Assembly: GCF_029229925.1 (NCBI RefSeq)
Contig: NZ_CP107254.1
Location: 1,116,001 to 1,180,000, forward strand
Direction: 5' to 3'
DNA: 64,000 bases
DNA from: Halorhabdus sp. BNX81
GTDB lineage: Archaea > Halobacteriota > Halobacteria > Halobacteriales > Haloarculaceae
Shown here: piece by piece, positions 39,488 to 51,019 of the stretch
Position numbering within the stretch: the stretch's first letter is position 1
Layout of the letters: every line of letters starts with the position of its first letter
Translations under genes and position numbers: made by a program
Notes under the pieces: generated by a model
What the model was told of the DNA's origin: nothing
Database searches by the model: none
Seen by the model: the letters and a program-made list of their open reading frames with translations, nothing else

Positions 39488-41560
39488 ATGAATGGCACCA
39501 GAAACACCCTCGAAACGCTCAACGAACACTACCGGGATTCGATCCCGGCCGACCTGCGGGAAACCCGTTCGTTCCAGTGGTATCTGGACGAACTCCAGGC
39601 ATCACCGAAGATCGCCCGCAACGCCCACCAGCGGGTCGCGGACATGTTCGACCACTACGGGACGACCTACGACGAGGACGAGGGCGTCGTCGAGTATGCA
39701 CTCGCCGCGACAGACCCGCTCGACGAGGGTGAAAACACCTTCTACGGACGGGTGATCCACGAAGCGATCCACGAGTTCGTCAACAAGGTCAAGAGTGGCT
39801 CGCGGGGACTCGGCCCCGAGAAACGGATCAAACTCCTGTTGGGTCCCGTCGGGTCCGGCAAATCCGACTTCGACCGACAGGTTCGGCGGTACTTCGAGGA
39901 TTACACCATGCGGGACGCCGGCCGGATGTACACCTTCCGGTGGACGAACCTCCGGGACGTCATCCCCGACCAGGACCCTGACGACGATACCGTGCGATCG
40001 CCGATGAATCAGGACCCACTGGTCCTGTTGCCCCAGGAACAGCGCGACCGGGTTCTCGAGGATCTCAACGAAGCCCTGGAGGCACCGTATACGATCCGTA
40101 ACGAGCAGTCTCCCGATCCCGCCAGTGAGTTCTACATGGATCGCCTGCTCACCCACTACGACGATGACCTCCAGGCTGTCCTTGAAAACCACGTCGAGAT
40201 CATCCGGCTGGTGGCCGACGAGAACATGCGTCAGGCGATCGAGACGTTCGAGCCCAAGGACAAGAAAAACCAGGACGAGACGGAACTCACCGGTGACGTC
40301 AACTACAGCAAGATCGCCGTCTACGGTGAAAGTGATCCGCGCGCGTTCGATTATTCGGGGGCCTTCTGTAACGCCAATCGCGGGATCTTCTCCGGAGAGG
40401 AGCTCCTCAAGCTTCAACGGGAGTTCCTCTATGACTTCCTCCATGCGACCCAGGAGCAGACGATCAAACCGCGCAACAACCCGCGGATCGACATCGATCA
40501 GGTGATCGTCGGTCGGACGAACATGCCCGAGTACCGCGAGAAGAAGGGCGACGAGAAGATGGAGGCGTTCAACGACCGGACCAAGCGCATCGACTTCCCG
40601 TACGTGCTCTCCTACGGGGACGAGGCGATGATCTACCGGAAGATGCTCCGGAACGCCGACCTGCCGGACATCCACGTCGAACCTCACACCCTGGAGATGG
40701 CCGGCCTGTTCGGCGTGCTCACCCGCATCGAGGAACCCGACGAGTCGTCCGTCACGATCCTCCAGAAGGCAAAGGCCTACAACGGCGAGAGCGAGGGGGC
40801 CGAGGACGTCGACCTCAAGAAACTCCGGGAGGAGGCCGCCGAATCGGCCGATATCGGCGAGGGCATGGACGGCGTCTCGCCGCGGTTCATCGGCGACGAG
40901 ATCGCCGAGGCGATCATGGACTCGATGCACCGCGATCGGGACTTCCTCTCGCCGTTGACGGCGTTCAACCACTTCGAGGCCAACCTCGAACACCACGGGT
41001 CGATCCCCGCCGAGCGCTTCGATCGGTACTACCGCTACCTCGAACTCACCCGCGAGGAGTACCGCGACCGGGCGATCGACGACGTGCGCCACGCGCTCGC
41101 CTACGATGTCGAGGAAATCCAGCGTCAGGGCGAGAAGTACATGGACCACGTCATGGCCTACATCGACGACGACACCGTCGAGGACGAACTCACCGGCCGG
41201 GAGGCCGAACCCGACGAGCAGTTCCTCCGCAGTGTCGAGGAGCATCTCGACATCCCCGAGGATCGCAAGGACGACTTCCGCCAGGAAGTGTCCAACTGGG
41301 TCTCCCGTCGTGCCCGTGAAGGAGACACCTTCAGCCCGCAGGACAACGAACGGCTTCGTCGGGCCCTCGAACGAAAGCTCTGGGAAGACAAGAAACACAA
41401 CATCAACTTCTCCGCGCTGGTCGCCAGTTCGGAGATGGACGACGACGACCGCAACGCCTGGATCGAGGCCCTGATCGAACAGGGCTACTCCCGGGACGGT
41501 GCCGTCGAGGTCCTGGAGTTCGCGGGCGCGGAGGTCGCCAAGACCGAACTGGAAGAATGA
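39488..41560 (+). CDS. prkA: PrkA-type AAA protein kinase, first paralogue
   Basis: A 690-residue protein of the PrkA family (Ser protein kinase/AAA ATPase, known in bacteria as YeaG). The Walker A motif is GPVGSGKS at about residues 119-126; other family stretches are YGESDPRAFDYSGAFCNANRGIFSGEELLKLQREFLYDFLHA, IDFPYVLSYGDE and IYRKMLRNADLP. The C-terminal part resembles the PrkA C-terminal domain. It is the first of four overlapping genes with a second PrkA, a DUF444 protein and SpoVR. In bacteria this set responds to starvation; the archaeal role is inferred. Confidence 0.92.
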   Translation: MNGTRNTLETLNEHYRDSIPADLRETRSFQWYLDELQASPKIARNAHQRVADMFDHYGTTYDEDEGVVEYALAATDPLDEGENTFYGRVIHEAIHEFVNKVKSGSRGLGPEKRIKLLLGPVGSGKSDFDRQVRRYFEDYTMRDAGRMYTFRWTNLRDVIPDQDPDDDTVRSPMNQDPLVLLPQEQRDRVLEDLNEALEAPYTIRNEQSPDPASEFYMDRLLTHYDDDLQAVLENHVEIIRLVADENMRQAIETFEPKDKKNQDETELTGDVNYSKIAVYGESDPRAFDYSGAFCNANRGIFSGEELLKLQREFLYDFLHATQEQTIKPRNNPRIDIDQVIVGRTNMPEYREKKGDEKMEAFNDRTKRIDFPYVLSYGDEAMIYRKMLRNADLPDIHVEPHTLEMAGLFGVLTRIEEPDESSVTILQKAKAYNGESEGAEDVDLKKLREEAAESADIGEGMDGVSPRFIGDEIAEAIMDSMHRDRDFLSPLTAFNHFEANLEHHGSIPAERFDRYYRYLELTREEYRDRAIDDVRHALAYDVEEIQRQGEKYMDHVMAYIDDDTVEDELTGREAEPDEQFLRSVEEHLDIPEDRKDDFRQEVSNWVSRRAREGDTFSPQDNERLRRALERKLWEDKKHNINFSALVASSEMDDDDRNAWIEALIEQGYSRDGAVEVLEFAGAEVAKTELEE

Positions 41561-43881
41561 GTCCCGAACGCACCGATCGACGGGGAAGCGACCGGGCCGG
41601 CGGAGACGCCGACAGCTACGTCGCCGCCGCCGACCGCCAGCTGGCCGAGACCTACGAGCCCCCGATGAGTCTCGCGGCCTACGTCGAGACGATCCTCGAA
41701 GAGCCACACCTGGCCGCGGGCGCGAGCACGTATCTCCTCGACGCGATCGAGGCCGCCGGGACCCGGACCGTCGTCGAGGAGGGCGAGGAGCGCGAGCGCT
41801 ACTGCTTCTTCGACGATCCCTACAACGACGGCGAGCACGCCATCCTCGGCAACACGGACGTCCTCAACGGGCTGGTCGAGGACCTCCGGACGATCGCCGC
41901 CCGCCGCGGGAAGGCCGAGAAGATAATCTGGCTGGCCGGCCCGACCGCGACCGGCAAGTCCGAACTCAAACGGTGTCTGATCAACGGCCTACGAGCGTAC
42001 TCCTGGACGGAAGAAGGACGGCGATACACCGTCGAGTGGAACGCCTCGGGTGCGGGGAGTGCCGGCGGCGGGCTCACCTACGGCGACGTCCCTGACAGCG
42101 ACGATGAGGACTGGCTGGAGAGTCCGGTCCAGACTCATCCCCTCTCGGTCTTTCCGCGGGAGGTCCGTGCCGACGTTGTCGCCGATCTCAACGACCGACT
42201 CGGCGACCATCCCGACGTGACCATCGAGACCGACCTCGACCCGTTCTCGCGGGAGGCCTACGAGTACCTCGAAGAGCAATACCGCCGGGACGGCGTCGAG
42301 GGGCTGTTCTCGGCCGTGACCGACCCCCACCACCTCCGGGTGAAGAACTACGTCGTCGACGTCGGCCAGGGGATCGGCGTCCTCCACGCCGAGGACGAGG
42401 GCACGCCCAAGGAACGGCTGGTCGGCTCCTGGATGGGCGGGATGCTCCGGGAGTTGAACTCCCGGGGCCGGAAGAACCCTCAAGCCTTTTCCTACGACGG
42501 CGTCCTCAGCCAGGGCAACGGCGTCCTGACGGTCGTCGAGGATGCCGCTCAGCACGCCGACCTCCTGCGGAAGCTGCTGAACGTCCCCGACGAGCGCTCG
42601 GTGAAACTCGATCGGGGCATCGAGATGGACGTCGACACCCAGCTGTTGATCATCTCCAATCCCGATCTGGAAGCCCAGCTCGATCAACACGAACAGCGCG
42701 GTGACGCCGATCCGCTGAAAGCACTCAAACGCCGCCTGGACAAACACCGCTTCGCCTACCTCACGACGCTCTCGCTGGAGGCCGAACTCCTCCATCGGGA
42801 GCTGACCGGCGAGACGGCCGTCTGGACGGCTGATTCCTACGCGGAACTTGCAGAACGTATCCGCGAACCCGTCCACGTCGAGGTCCGGGAAGCCGAGGGC
42901 ACGACCGACATCGAACTCGCCCCCCACGCGATCGAGGCCGCAGCGCTGTACGACGTCGTCTCGCGGCTCTCGACGTCGGACCTGCCCGACGCCCTGGACC
43001 TGGTCGACAAGGCCCTGCTGTTCGATCAGGGCTACCTGGAGGAGGGTGACGAGCGCATCGACGCCGCGGAGTTCGCCTTCGAGGAGAACACCGAGGACGG
43101 CGAGCGCGGCATCCCCGTCACCTACACCCGCGACGTGATCGCCGACCTGCTGTACGCCGACCGCGACCGTCACCACCCCGACCTGGACGTCGGATCGGTG
43201 ATCATGCCCCGGGACGTGCTGGAGGCGATGGCCGAGGGCCTGTCGGGTGCGCCCGTCTTCGGCGAGAGCGAGGTGGAAACCTTCGAAGAGCGAGTGAATC
43301 AGGTCCGGACGTACGTCAGTTCTCGCCAGGAGGAGGACGTGCTGGCGGCGATACTCAAGGAAAAGCGCGTCGAGCGCGAGACCGTCGCCGAGTACGTCGA
43401 AGCCGTCTACGCGTGGGCGACCGACGGCCGCGTCGAGAACGACCGCGGCGAGGAGGTCCCACCGGACCCGCTGACGATGCGGGTCTTCGAGGTCGAGCAC
43501 CTCGGGCGCTTCGACGAGAGTCACTACGACGGCGACGAACCCGGCGAGGCCGTCCGTGCATTCAGGAACGACAAGATCGTGACGGCGATCAACCGCCACG
43601 CCTGGGAGTCCCGCGACGAGGGCTTCGCCGTCGAGGCGTTCGACCCCGAGTCGATCCCGGTCATCGAGTCGATCCTCGGCAGTCACGACTGGGACGCCGT
43701 CCGGCGCACCTTCGAGGACTTCGACCCCCACCAGTGGGCCGATCCGCCGGCGGGCACCGAGACCGAGCGCGTCAAGGAGCGGACGATCGACGTGCTGGTC
43801 GGAGATTACGGCTACAGCCCCGCCTCGGCGGAGTTGACCAGCCGGTACGTCTTGGCGGAGGTGGCCCACCGATGGGACTGA
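41557..43881 (+). CDS. prkA: PrkA-type AAA protein kinase, second paralogue
   Basis: A 774-residue PrkA-family protein, overlapping the first paralogue by four bases (ATGA). Walker A is GPTATGKS at residues 128-135. It has [28 protein letters not shown] (AAA core) and [20 protein letters not shown]. It is longer than the first paralogue and its N-terminus has an acidic stretch. Two non-identical PrkAs in tandem suggest a heteromeric complex. It overlaps the next gene by ten bases. Confidence 0.9.
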   Translation: MSPERTDRRGSDRAGGDADSYVAAADRQLAETYEPPMSLAAYVETILEEPHLAAGASTYLLDAIEAAGTRTVVEEGEERERYCFFDDPYNDGEHAILGNTDVLNGLVEDLRTIAARRGKAEKIIWLAGPTATGKSELKRCLINGLRAYSWTEEGRRYTVEWNASGAGSAGGGLTYGDVPDSDDEDWLESPVQTHPLSVFPREVRADVVADLNDRLGDHPDVTIETDLDPFSREAYEYLEEQYRRDGVEGLFSAVTDPHHLRVKNYVVDVGQGIGVLHAEDEGTPKERLVGSWMGGMLRELNSRGRKNPQAFSYDGVLSQGNGVLTVVEDAAQHADLLRKLLNVPDERSVKLDRGIEMDVDTQLLIISNPDLEAQLDQHEQRGDADPLKALKRRLDKHRFAYLTTLSLEAELLHRELTGETAVWTADSYAELAERIREPVHVEVREAEGTTDIELAPHAIEAAALYDVVSRLSTSDLPDALDLVDKALLFDQGYLEEGDERIDAAEFAFEENTEDGERGIPVTYTRDVIADLLYADRDRHHPDLDVGSVIMPRDVLEAMAEGLSGAPVFGESEVETFEERVNQVRTYVSSRQEEDVLAAILKEKRVERETVAEYVEAVYAWATDGRVENDRGEEVPPDPLTMRVFEVEHLGRFDESHYDGDEPGEAVRAFRNDKIVTAINRHAWESRDEGFAVEAFDPESIPVIESILGSHDWDAVRRTFEDFDPHQWADPPAGTETERVKERTIDVLVGDYGYSPASAELTSRYVLAEVAHRWD

Positions 43882-45182
43882 GGGAGGACCTCGAGCGCTA
43901 CCGCGAGGTGGGCGAGCAGCGCCGCCAGGACCTCGCTGAGTTCATCCAGTACGGCGACCTCGGGGAGAGCCGCGCCGACGCGGTGCGGATCCCCATCAAG
44001 ATCGTCGACCTTCCGGAGTTCGTCTACGACCGCCGCGATCGGGGCGGCGTCGGCCAGGGCCAGGGGGAACAGCCGGACGTCGGCGATCCCGTCGGCCAGC
44101 CCGAACCCGGTGACGGCGACGAGGAGTGGGATCCGGGCGAGGAGGGTGGCGAACACGATTACTACGAGATGGATCCAGAGGAGTTCGCCCAGGAACTCGA
44201 CGAGGAACTCGGCCTCGACCTCGAACCGAAGGGCAAGACCGTCGTCGAGGAGACCGAGGGCGAGTTCACCGACGTCGCCCGGACGGGCCCCTCGAGCACC
44301 CTCGATTTCGAGACGCTGTTCAAGCGCGGGATCACCCGCAAGCTGGCGATGGACTTCGACGGCGAGTACGTTCGCGAGGCACTGAAAGTCGAGGGCTGGG
44401 GGCCCGAGACGGTCTTCAAGTGGGCCCGGGCCGACGGCATCCCCGTCTCGCTGGGCTGGATCGAGGGCGAGTACGACGACCTGCCGGCGGGCGAACGCGG
44501 CAAGTGGGATTCGATCGAGGCGATGGAGGCGGCCGTCGAGCGCGAAGGGGCGGTCGAGCGGGTCCGCCGGGAGGGCATCGACGACGTGCCCTTCCGCCGG
44601 CAGGACGAGCGCTACCGCTACCCCGAGACGATCGAACGCAAGGAGCGCAACGTCGTCGTGGTCAACATCCGGGACGTCTCGGGGAGCATGCGCGAGCAGA
44701 AGCGCGAACTCGTCGAGCGGACGTTCACGCCACTGGATTGGTACCTCCAGGGCAAGTACGACAACGCCGAGTTCGTCTACGTCGCCCACGACGCCGACGC
44801 CTGGGAGGTACAGCGTGAGGAGTTCTTCGGCATTCGGTCGGGCGGCGGAACGCGGATCTCAAGCGCCTACGAACTGACCCAGGAGATCCTCGAGGCCAAG
44901 TACCCCTTCAGCGAGTGGAACCGCTACGTGCTGGCGGCCGGCGACAGCGAGAACTCCAGCAACGACACCGAGGAACGCGTCATCCCCCTGATGGCGGAGA
45001 TCGACGCCAACCTCCACGCCTACGTCGAGACCCAGCCGGGCGGCGAAGCGATCAACGCGACCCACGCCGAGGAGGTCAACCGCAACTTCGCCGGCAGCGA
45101 CGACGTGGCGGTCGCGTTCGTCAACGAGCCGGGCGACGTCACCGACGCCATCTACGAGATTCTCAGCACGGAGGAATCATGA
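43872..45182 (+). CDS. DUF444 (YeaH/UPF0229) von Willebrand A-like protein
   Basis: A 436-residue protein of the YeaH family. The N-terminal half is acidic with a Gly/Gln-rich linker; the vWA-like domain at about 260-430 has the MIDAS-like DVSGSM (D268, S270, S272), then [13 protein letters not shown] and [10 protein letters not shown]. In bacteria yeaG-yeaH-ycgB form one unit, as here prkA-prkA-DUF444-spoVR. Start at 43872 gives [19 protein letters not shown] and overlaps the previous stop. Confidence 0.93.
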   Translation: MGLREDLERYREVGEQRRQDLAEFIQYGDLGESRADAVRIPIKIVDLPEFVYDRRDRGGVGQGQGEQPDVGDPVGQPEPGDGDEEWDPGEEGGEHDYYEMDPEEFAQELDEELGLDLEPKGKTVVEETEGEFTDVARTGPSSTLDFETLFKRGITRKLAMDFDGEYVREALKVEGWGPETVFKWARADGIPVSLGWIEGEYDDLPAGERGKWDSIEAMEAAVEREGAVERVRREGIDDVPFRRQDERYRYPETIERKERNVVVVNIRDVSGSMREQKRELVERTFTPLDWYLQGKYDNAEFVYVAHDADAWEVQREEFFGIRSGGGTRISSAYELTQEILEAKYPFSEWNRYVLAAGDSENSSNDTEERVIPLMAEIDANLHAYVETQPGGEAINATHAEEVNRNFAGSDDVAVAFVNEPGDVTDAIYEILSTEES

Positions 45183-47197
45183 GCACCATCGACAACCGCA
45201 CCGACGCGAAAGAGACCGCACGGCGACTCCGGGAACCGGTCGAGGAGGCCCGAAAGCTGGCTCGCAGCCTCGGACTCGATCCCTACCCCGTCAACTACTG
45301 GATCGTCGATCACGACGAGATGAACCGCCTGATCGCCTACGGCGGCTTCCAGGAGCGCTATCCCCACTGGCGGTGGGGCATGGCTTACGACCGCCAGCGA
45401 AAGCAGGGGCAGTTCCTCGGCGGAAAGGCCTTCGAGATCGTCAACAACGACAACCCGGCCCACGCGTTCCTCCAGGAGTCCAACGCCCTGGCCGACCAGA
45501 AGGCCGTCATCACCCACGTCGAGGCCCACGCCGACTTCTTCGCGAACAACGAGTGGTTCGGGCTGTTCACCGACGGGGTCGACGACCGGGCCGCCGCCGA
45601 CCGCCGCGGACCGGACGCCACGGCGATGCTCGCCCGTCACGCCGACCGCATCCGGGAGTTCATGGAGGACCCCGAGATCGACCGGGAGGCCGTCGAGCGC
45701 TGGATCGACCACGTACTGTGTCTCGAGGACACGATCGACCAGCACGCCGCCTACGCCCCCGTCAAACAGACAGAGGAGGACGGAGAGATCGACGGCCCCG
45801 ATCCCGAGGCGGCTATCGAGGAACTCGATCTCTCGGCGGAGGTCACGGGCCAGGTGTTCGACGAGGCGTTCTTCGCCGACAGCTCCGACGAGGACGCGGG
45901 CTTCCCGCCCGAACCCGTCGAGGATCTCATCGGGTTCCTGGCTGTCCACGGCAAACAGTACGACGAGGAGACCGACAGAGCCCTCGAGATGACCGACTGG
46001 CAGCGGGAGATCCTCGAACTACTGCGCCGGGAGGCCTATTATTTTGCCCCGCAGAAAATGACAAAAGTAATGAATGAAGGGTGGGCGGCCTACTGGGAGT
46101 CGATGATGATGGGCGAGGAGGCCTTCGCCGGCACTGACGAGTTCCTGACCTACGCCGATCACCAGGCTCGCGTGCTGGGATCCGGCGGGCTGAACCCCTA
46201 CAAGCTGGGCAAGGAGCTCTGGGAGTACGTCGAGAACCGGACCAACCGCCGGGAAGTCCTCGAACGCCTGCTCCGGGTCGAGGGGATCACCTGGCGCAAT
46301 CTCGAAAGCGAGGTCGACTTCGCGGCCGTCCGTGAGCGACTCGAACCGCCGGCCTGGGTACAGAACGTTTCCGGGTGGCTGGAATCCATCGCTCCGGACG
46401 ATTCACGGGTCGACGCCGACGCACTCGCAAAGGCCCGTGACGGCGGGATCGACGTCGATCGCTACCCCTGGAAGGTCCTGACCTACGAGGGACTGGCACA
46501 GCGACACTACTCGCTGTTGAAGCCACAGTCTCGGGGCTTTCTCGAGCGGGCGAGCAACTCGGAGCTCGAGTCGATCGCGCGGTACCTCTTTGACGACCAG
46601 CGCTACGATAGCATCGAGGCGGCCCTGGCAGATGTCGCGTACACCCGCGGCTGGGATCACATGCGGGAGCTCCGGGAGAGTCACAACGACGTGACGTTCA
46701 TCGACGCGTTCCTGACTGGTGAATTCGTCACGGCCAACGACTATTTCGCCTACGAGCACAGTCACAAGACCGGCGACTTCCGGGTCTCCAGTGTCGATCC
46801 CGAGGACGTCAAACGGAAGCTGATGCTTGAGTTCACGAACTTCGGGAAGCCGACGATCGTCGTCGAGGACGCAAACTACGATAACAGCGGGGAACTCCTG
46901 CTGGCTCACCGGTACAACGGGGTTATGCTCGATATCGAGGAGGCGACCGACGTCCTCAAACGTATCTTCGAGTTGTGGGGTCGGCCAGTCAATCTGCTCA
47001 CAATCACGACGGAGTTCGACGATCGCGATGTCGAGATGGCGCGACGGCGCGATCAGGAACCCAAGTCCGTCGAGGTCGGCAAGCGTCTCCGATACGACGG
47101 CGACCACGTCACGGTCGAAACCGTGGAGTGGGAGACTGTCGAGCATCTGGCGGCCGAGGACATCGATTACGACACCAAACCCGACGAGTGGCTGTGA
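45179..47197 (+). CDS. SpoVR family protein (YcgB-like)
   Basis: A 672-residue SpoVR protein: [62 protein letters not shown], and [11 protein letters not shown] with [25 protein letters not shown]-like segments. His/Glu-rich stretches suggest metal binding. In bacteria SpoVR affects sporulation cortex and stress survival. It ends the PrkA operon; a T-run (47209-47213) follows twelve bases after the stop. Confidence 0.95.
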   Translation: MSTIDNRTDAKETARRLREPVEEARKLARSLGLDPYPVNYWIVDHDEMNRLIAYGGFQERYPHWRWGMAYDRQRKQGQFLGGKAFEIVNNDNPAHAFLQESNALADQKAVITHVEAHADFFANNEWFGLFTDGVDDRAAADRRGPDATAMLARHADRIREFMEDPEIDREAVERWIDHVLCLEDTIDQHAAYAPVKQTEEDGEIDGPDPEAAIEELDLSAEVTGQVFDEAFFADSSDEDAGFPPEPVEDLIGFLAVHGKQYDEETDRALEMTDWQREILELLRREAYYFAPQKMTKVMNEGWAAYWESMMMGEEAFAGTDEFLTYADHQARVLGSGGLNPYKLGKELWEYVENRTNRREVLERLLRVEGITWRNLESEVDFAAVRERLEPPAWVQNVSGWLESIAPDDSRVDADALAKARDGGIDVDRYPWKVLTYEGLAQRHYSLLKPQSRGFLERASNSELESIARYLFDDQRYDSIEAALADVAYTRGWDHMRELRESHNDVTFIDAFLTGEFVTANDYFAYEHSHKTGDFRVSSVDPEDVKRKLMLEFTNFGKPTIVVEDANYDNSGELLLAHRYNGVMLDIEEATDVLKRIFELWGRPVNLLTITTEFDDRDVEMARRRDQEPKSVEVGKRLRYDGDHVTVETVEWETVEHLAAEDIDYDTKPDEWL

Positions 47198-47208
47198 GTG
47201 GGCAAGCG

Positions 47209-47213
47209 TTTTT
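47209..47213 (+). terminator. T-run terminator of the prkA-spoVR operon
   Basis: GCAAGCGTTTTTGTCC, five T directly after the operon's last stop codon (47197); archaeal T-rich terminator by position and composition. Confidence 0.4.
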
Positions 47214-47237
47214 GTCCGGCATCGCCGACATTACGGT

Positions 47238-47621
47238 ATGGTTGGGAGCCTATCTATCAGTACTGACGAACGGCTGTCAGTCATCGACGTGACTGACAAG
47301 GTCGAAAATGCGCTACCGCCAAATGCGAACGGAACGGCAACCGTGTTCGTCCCGCACACCACGGCCGCAGTCACGATCAACGAGGGCGAGCCTCGGCTCA
47401 TCGGTGACCTCGAAACGGCGTTGTCCGAACTGGTCGACGACAATGGCTGGCACCACGACCAGATAGACAACAACGCCGATTCCCACATTCGAGCGTCGCT
47501 GATCGGCCCCAGCGAGACAGTGCCAGTCAGCGACGGTAGTCTCGATCTGGGGACCTGGCAGTCGATCCTTTTCGTCGAGTGTGACGGTCCCCGGACCCGG
47601 TCGCTGGAAGTTCGAGCCTGA
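47238..47621 (+). CDS. YjbQ/UPF0047 family protein
   Basis: A 127-residue protein with the family core NANGTATVFVPHTTAAVTINEGEPRLIGDLETAL, HHDQIDNNADSHIRASLIGPSETVPV and GTWQSILFVECDGPR. YjbQ proteins have weak thiamine-phosphate synthase activity in bacteria. His residues (H41-like in PHTT, H in HH, SH) are likely metal ligands. The start at 47238 gives MVGSLSISTDERLSV. Confidence 0.93.
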   Translation: MVGSLSISTDERLSVIDVTDKVENALPPNANGTATVFVPHTTAAVTINEGEPRLIGDLETALSELVDDNGWHHDQIDNNADSHIRASLIGPSETVPVSDGSLDLGTWQSILFVECDGPRTRSLEVRA

Positions 47622-47688
47622 GCGGACTGTCGGAATCGCTGGGTCGCCAGTCGCGTGCTTTTTCGCCGTGGGGGGCCAACGGACGGGC

Positions 47689-48525
47689 ATGAATACTGAG
47701 GCAGCCTGGTTTCAAGGTCTGTCAGCCGACGACGAATCGGCTGCCCAGGCCCGGATTCGGGATGGGGAGGCCGACGAACCGGCCGATTGGCCACACCGTG
47801 CCGTCGAGGCCGGCTACGCCGCGGATGCCCAAGCGTATTACGATGCGTTACATTCAATCACAACGGCAGCAGCCAAGGCCACAGTCCAGGAGCGCGAACG
47901 GGCCGACGATCAGCAGCTGAAACACGCGGTTCGGGCGATGGACGACTGCGAGCGAACGGCGAACGAACTCGCCGAGCGGGTCGCCGAATGGGCGGGGACG
48001 CGGTTGCCGGATGCCGGGTCCGGCGTCGAGTACGCCCGGGAACTTCTGGACGACGAGCCGGCCGATTCTGCTGAGGCTGCACTCGTCTCGCTGGCCCAGC
48101 GGGTCGTCGATCTCGCTGATGAGGCGGCCGACCTTCGAGGGAACATCGAGACGACTGCGCCGGCGGTCGCGCCGAACCTGTCGGCGCTCGCGGGACCAGT
48201 GTTGGCCGCACGACTCATCTCGCTCGCCGGTGGACTGGAATCCCTGGCGAAAAAGCCCAGTGGGACAGTCCAGGTTCTCGGTGCCGAGGACGCACTGTTC
48301 GCACACCTCCAGGGATCCGCACCCTCGCCGAAACACGGGATCATCTACACCCACGAGTACGTCAGCGGAACGGCCCCAGCCGAGCGCGGTTCGGCCGCAC
48401 GGGCGCTGGCTGGCAAGCTGACTATCGCCGCACGGATCGATCACTACAGCGGTGACCGACGAACCGAACTCGACGCGGAACTCGACGACCGCATCGAAAC
48501 CATTCGCTCGCGGGGTGATACATGA
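47689..48525 (+). CDS. nop5: Nop5/Nop56-58 box C/D RNP protein
   Basis: A 278-residue haloarchaeal Nop5. It forms the box C/D sRNP with fibrillarin and L7Ae for 2'-O-methylation of rRNA and tRNA. The C-terminal Nop domain is clear: ETTAPAVAPNLSALAGPVLAARLISLAGGLESLAKKPSGTVQVLGAEDALFAHLQ and PKHGIIYTHEYVSG; the N-terminal part binds fibrillarin and is shortened and acidic. The gene overlaps flpA by four bases, so the two partners are made together. Confidence 0.93.
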   Translation: MNTEAAWFQGLSADDESAAQARIRDGEADEPADWPHRAVEAGYAADAQAYYDALHSITTAAAKATVQERERADDQQLKHAVRAMDDCERTANELAERVAEWAGTRLPDAGSGVEYARELLDDEPADSAEAALVSLAQRVVDLADEAADLRGNIETTAPAVAPNLSALAGPVLAARLISLAGGLESLAKKPSGTVQVLGAEDALFAHLQGSAPSPKHGIIYTHEYVSGTAPAERGSAARALAGKLTIAARIDHYSGDRRTELDAELDDRIETIRSRGDT

Positions 48526-49148
48526 CGCTGCCCGATGGCGTCCGGCGACGTACGTTCGACGGCATGGACGCGCTGGCAACAAGAGGAGAGCCCGTCTACG
48601 GGGAAGCCGTTGCGGACGGATGGCGACAGTGGATCGCCGATCGGTCGAAGCTGGGGGCCATGCTGGAACTCGGTATCGATACTGGACTGGCGGGTGGCGA
48701 GACTGTCCTGTATCTCGGAGCGGCGAGCGGGACGACTGTCAGTCACGTGGCCGACTTCGCGGGGCCGACTTACGCGGTCGAGTTTGCGCCCCGGCCGATG
48801 CGGGATCTGGTCGAGGTCGCCGAAGGTCGTGATCGACTTTTTCCCCTCCTGAAGGATGCACGGGCCCCCGAAACGTATGCTCACGTCGTCGAGCCGGTCG
48901 ACGTGATCGTTCAGGACGTGGCCACACGTGGCCAGGCGGACGTGGCCCTGGCCAACCGGCGATTTCTCACCGACGACGGGCGGCTCATCATGGCAATCAA
49001 GGCCCGAAGCGAGGACGTCACCCGGGAGCCGGATGCCGTCTTCGCGGACGTGATCGACCGGCTGGAGACCGGCTACGAGATCCTCGACCGCCAGTCTCTG
49101 GAGCCCTATCACGACGATCACCTGGCCGTGATCGCTCGTCCCCGCTGA
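48522..49148 (+). CDS. flpA: Fibrillarin, rRNA/tRNA 2'-O-methyltransferase
   Basis: A 208-residue fibrillarin with the SAM-binding [52 protein letters not shown] and [14 protein letters not shown]. It is the catalytic partner of Nop5 in the box C/D RNP. Co-translated with nop5 (ATGA). Confidence 0.96.
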   Translation: MTLPDGVRRRTFDGMDALATRGEPVYGEAVADGWRQWIADRSKLGAMLELGIDTGLAGGETVLYLGAASGTTVSHVADFAGPTYAVEFAPRPMRDLVEVAEGRDRLFPLLKDARAPETYAHVVEPVDVIVQDVATRGQADVALANRRFLTDDGRLIMAIKARSEDVTREPDAVFADVIDRLETGYEILDRQSLEPYHDDHLAVIARPR

Positions 49149-49228
49149 GTTGCTGCCGTACCGATTCGATACGCCGTTCCGTCGGGGAACAGAACCCTTT
49201 AGCCGGCCCGAATCTAACGCTCGTAGCG

Positions 49229-50311
49229 ATGGAGACGGCTTCGGAGAGTCCGTTTACGGAGCTGGGAACGCTGGGTATCGAAGAGGAGTTCTTCGTCGTT
49301 GATGAGTCCGGCCGGCCGGTCTCTGGAACTGACACACTCGTCTACGACACCGAACCGCCGGCGATCCTCGAGGACCGCCTCGACCACGAGCTGTTCAAGT
49401 TCGTGATCGAGTCACAGACGCCGATCATCGAGGAGCCGGGGGACGCTGCAGCCATGCTCGCCGCTGTCCGCGGGGCGCTCGTCGAGCACGCACGCGAGCA
49501 CGGATTCGGTATCGCCGCGGCTGGATTACACCCCGGTGCCAGATGGCGGGAGCTCGAACACGCCGAAAAGCCCCGATATCAGTCACAACTCGATCGAATC
49601 CAGTACCCACAACACCGGAATACCACCGCAGGCCTTCACGTTCACGTCGGCGTCGATGACGCCGAGAAGGCGGTGTGGATCGCCAACCAGCTCCGGTGGC
49701 ATCTGCCGATCATCCTCGCGCTATCCGCTAATTCGCCGTACTGGAACGGGTTCGATACTGGGCTGGCTTCGGCGCGGGCAAAACTTTTCGAGGGGCTGCC
49801 CAACACCGGCATGCCGACGGCGTTTGATTCGTTCGCGGCCTTCCAGCGGTTCGAACGACGGATGATCGAGACAAACTCGATCAGCGATCGGGGGGAACTC
49901 TGGTTCGACGTGCGCCCACACACGGAGTATGGGACTGTGGAGGTGCGCACGGCCGATGCCCAGGCCGACATCGACCGCGTGCTGGCGCTCGTTGAGTACG
50001 TCCACGAACTCGTCCTCGATTTCGCCGCGCGATACGAGGACGGCGAGCGCGGCCAACCGATTCGCCGAGAACTGCTGGACGAAAACAAGTGGCGCGCGAT
50101 CCGGCACGGCCGGGACGCCTCGTTCATTACTCGCGATGGTGCGGACACGATCGATCTCACAACGGCCATCGAACGTGATGTTTCACGCCTCACTCTGGAC
50201 CGCGTCGCGCCGTTCTTGGCCGGCGAGAGCGGTGCAACCCGTCAGCGTCGTCGACATGAAGAGGGTGTCGACGCGCTGTACTCGTCGTTGCTGGTCGAAG
50301 ATCCCCGGTGA
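49229..50311 (+). CDS. gshA: Glutamate-cysteine ligase, GCS2-type
   Basis: A 360-residue GCS2-family enzyme. The start [17 protein letters not shown] is the family signature, with the Glu cluster binding metal and [25 protein letters not shown] and [20 protein letters not shown] follow. Haloarchaea use gamma-glutamylcysteine as main thiol; no second step enzyme is needed. Promoter-like ACCCTTTAGCC precedes the start. Confidence 0.93.
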   Translation: METASESPFTELGTLGIEEEFFVVDESGRPVSGTDTLVYDTEPPAILEDRLDHELFKFVIESQTPIIEEPGDAAAMLAAVRGALVEHAREHGFGIAAAGLHPGARWRELEHAEKPRYQSQLDRIQYPQHRNTTAGLHVHVGVDDAEKAVWIANQLRWHLPIILALSANSPYWNGFDTGLASARAKLFEGLPNTGMPTAFDSFAAFQRFERRMIETNSISDRGELWFDVRPHTEYGTVEVRTADAQADIDRVLALVEYVHELVLDFAARYEDGERGQPIRRELLDENKWRAIRHGRDASFITRDGADTIDLTTAIERDVSRLTLDRVAPFLAGESGATRQRRRHEEGVDALYSSLLVEDPR

Positions 50312-50375
50312 GCCGAGCTATCTGAGGCGAGGACTTTTCACTTTCTGGACCTCCCGTCCTTATAGAGGCAACAGT

Positions 50376-50891
50376 ATGGAGGACGACACCACCGACGAGG
50401 AGCACACTGATAGCGACGTTCGGTCGCGACTGGAGGAGGGGGCAGACCGGGCCGTCGAAGAGTTCGACGAGCGGCTGATCGACGTGCTGTCGTGGGTTCT
50501 GGATACGGAGACGCGCGCCAGACTCTACGTTCATCTGCGGGCCACCCCGGAGCAGACGAGCGAAGAGATCGCGAGCGGGACCGGATTGTACCCGAGTACC
50601 GTCCGGGAAACACTGGCCAACCTCCACGCCGAGGACATCGTCACTCGTGAGAAACGCGAACACGAGGGGACCGGAAACAACCCCTACGAGTACAGCGCGA
50701 TCGCGCCGAGCGAACTCGTCACCGACGTGATCGGGGAGATCCAGGACGAGTTAAACACCGTCGTCAACCTGGACGCGTACCTGAGTGACGAGAACGAAGA
50801 GACGAACGAACCCGTCACGATAACGGTCACGGATGCATCTGAAGCAGACGATACTGGCGAAGCTGAGCCGAGTGAGGATGTCGACGACTAG
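50376..50891 (+). CDS. Winged-helix HTH regulator
   Basis: A 171-residue protein: acidic N-terminus, winged helix at about 45-115 (LDTETRARLYVHLRATPEQTSEEIASGTGLYPSTVRETLANLHAEDIV, then TREKREHEGTGNNPYEYSAI as the wing), and an acidic C-terminus (DENEETNEPVTITVTDASEADD). Resembles ArsR/TrmB-type haloarchaeal regulators. Targets unknown. Starts 64 bases after gshA and follows TATAGAGGCA, which gives a short-leader start. Confidence 0.8.
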   Translation: MEDDTTDEEHTDSDVRSRLEEGADRAVEEFDERLIDVLSWVLDTETRARLYVHLRATPEQTSEEIASGTGLYPSTVRETLANLHAEDIVTREKREHEGTGNNPYEYSAIAPSELVTDVIGEIQDELNTVVNLDAYLSDENEETNEPVTITVTDASEADDTGEAEPSEDVDD

Positions 50892-51019
50892 ATAGTGTCG
50901 ACCGGACACGTCGTGACACTCATGTATTGTCCGTAGTTCGGTGGATTTCCTGACCAGATAGAAACAGGTCCGCACCGAGCATCGTAGAAGCTAAATCGCC
51001 AGGCGCAGTTGCCAACGGT

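Noticed and set aside
39602-41707. About 700-codon minus-strand frame opposite prkA
   Set aside because: Antisense shadow of a real gene; no motif, and the plus-strand PrkA has Walker A and family stretches.
41989-43869. About 626-codon minus-strand frame opposite the second prkA
   Set aside because: Antisense shadow, composition dominated by Val/Asp/Gly/Arg from reversed acidic codons.
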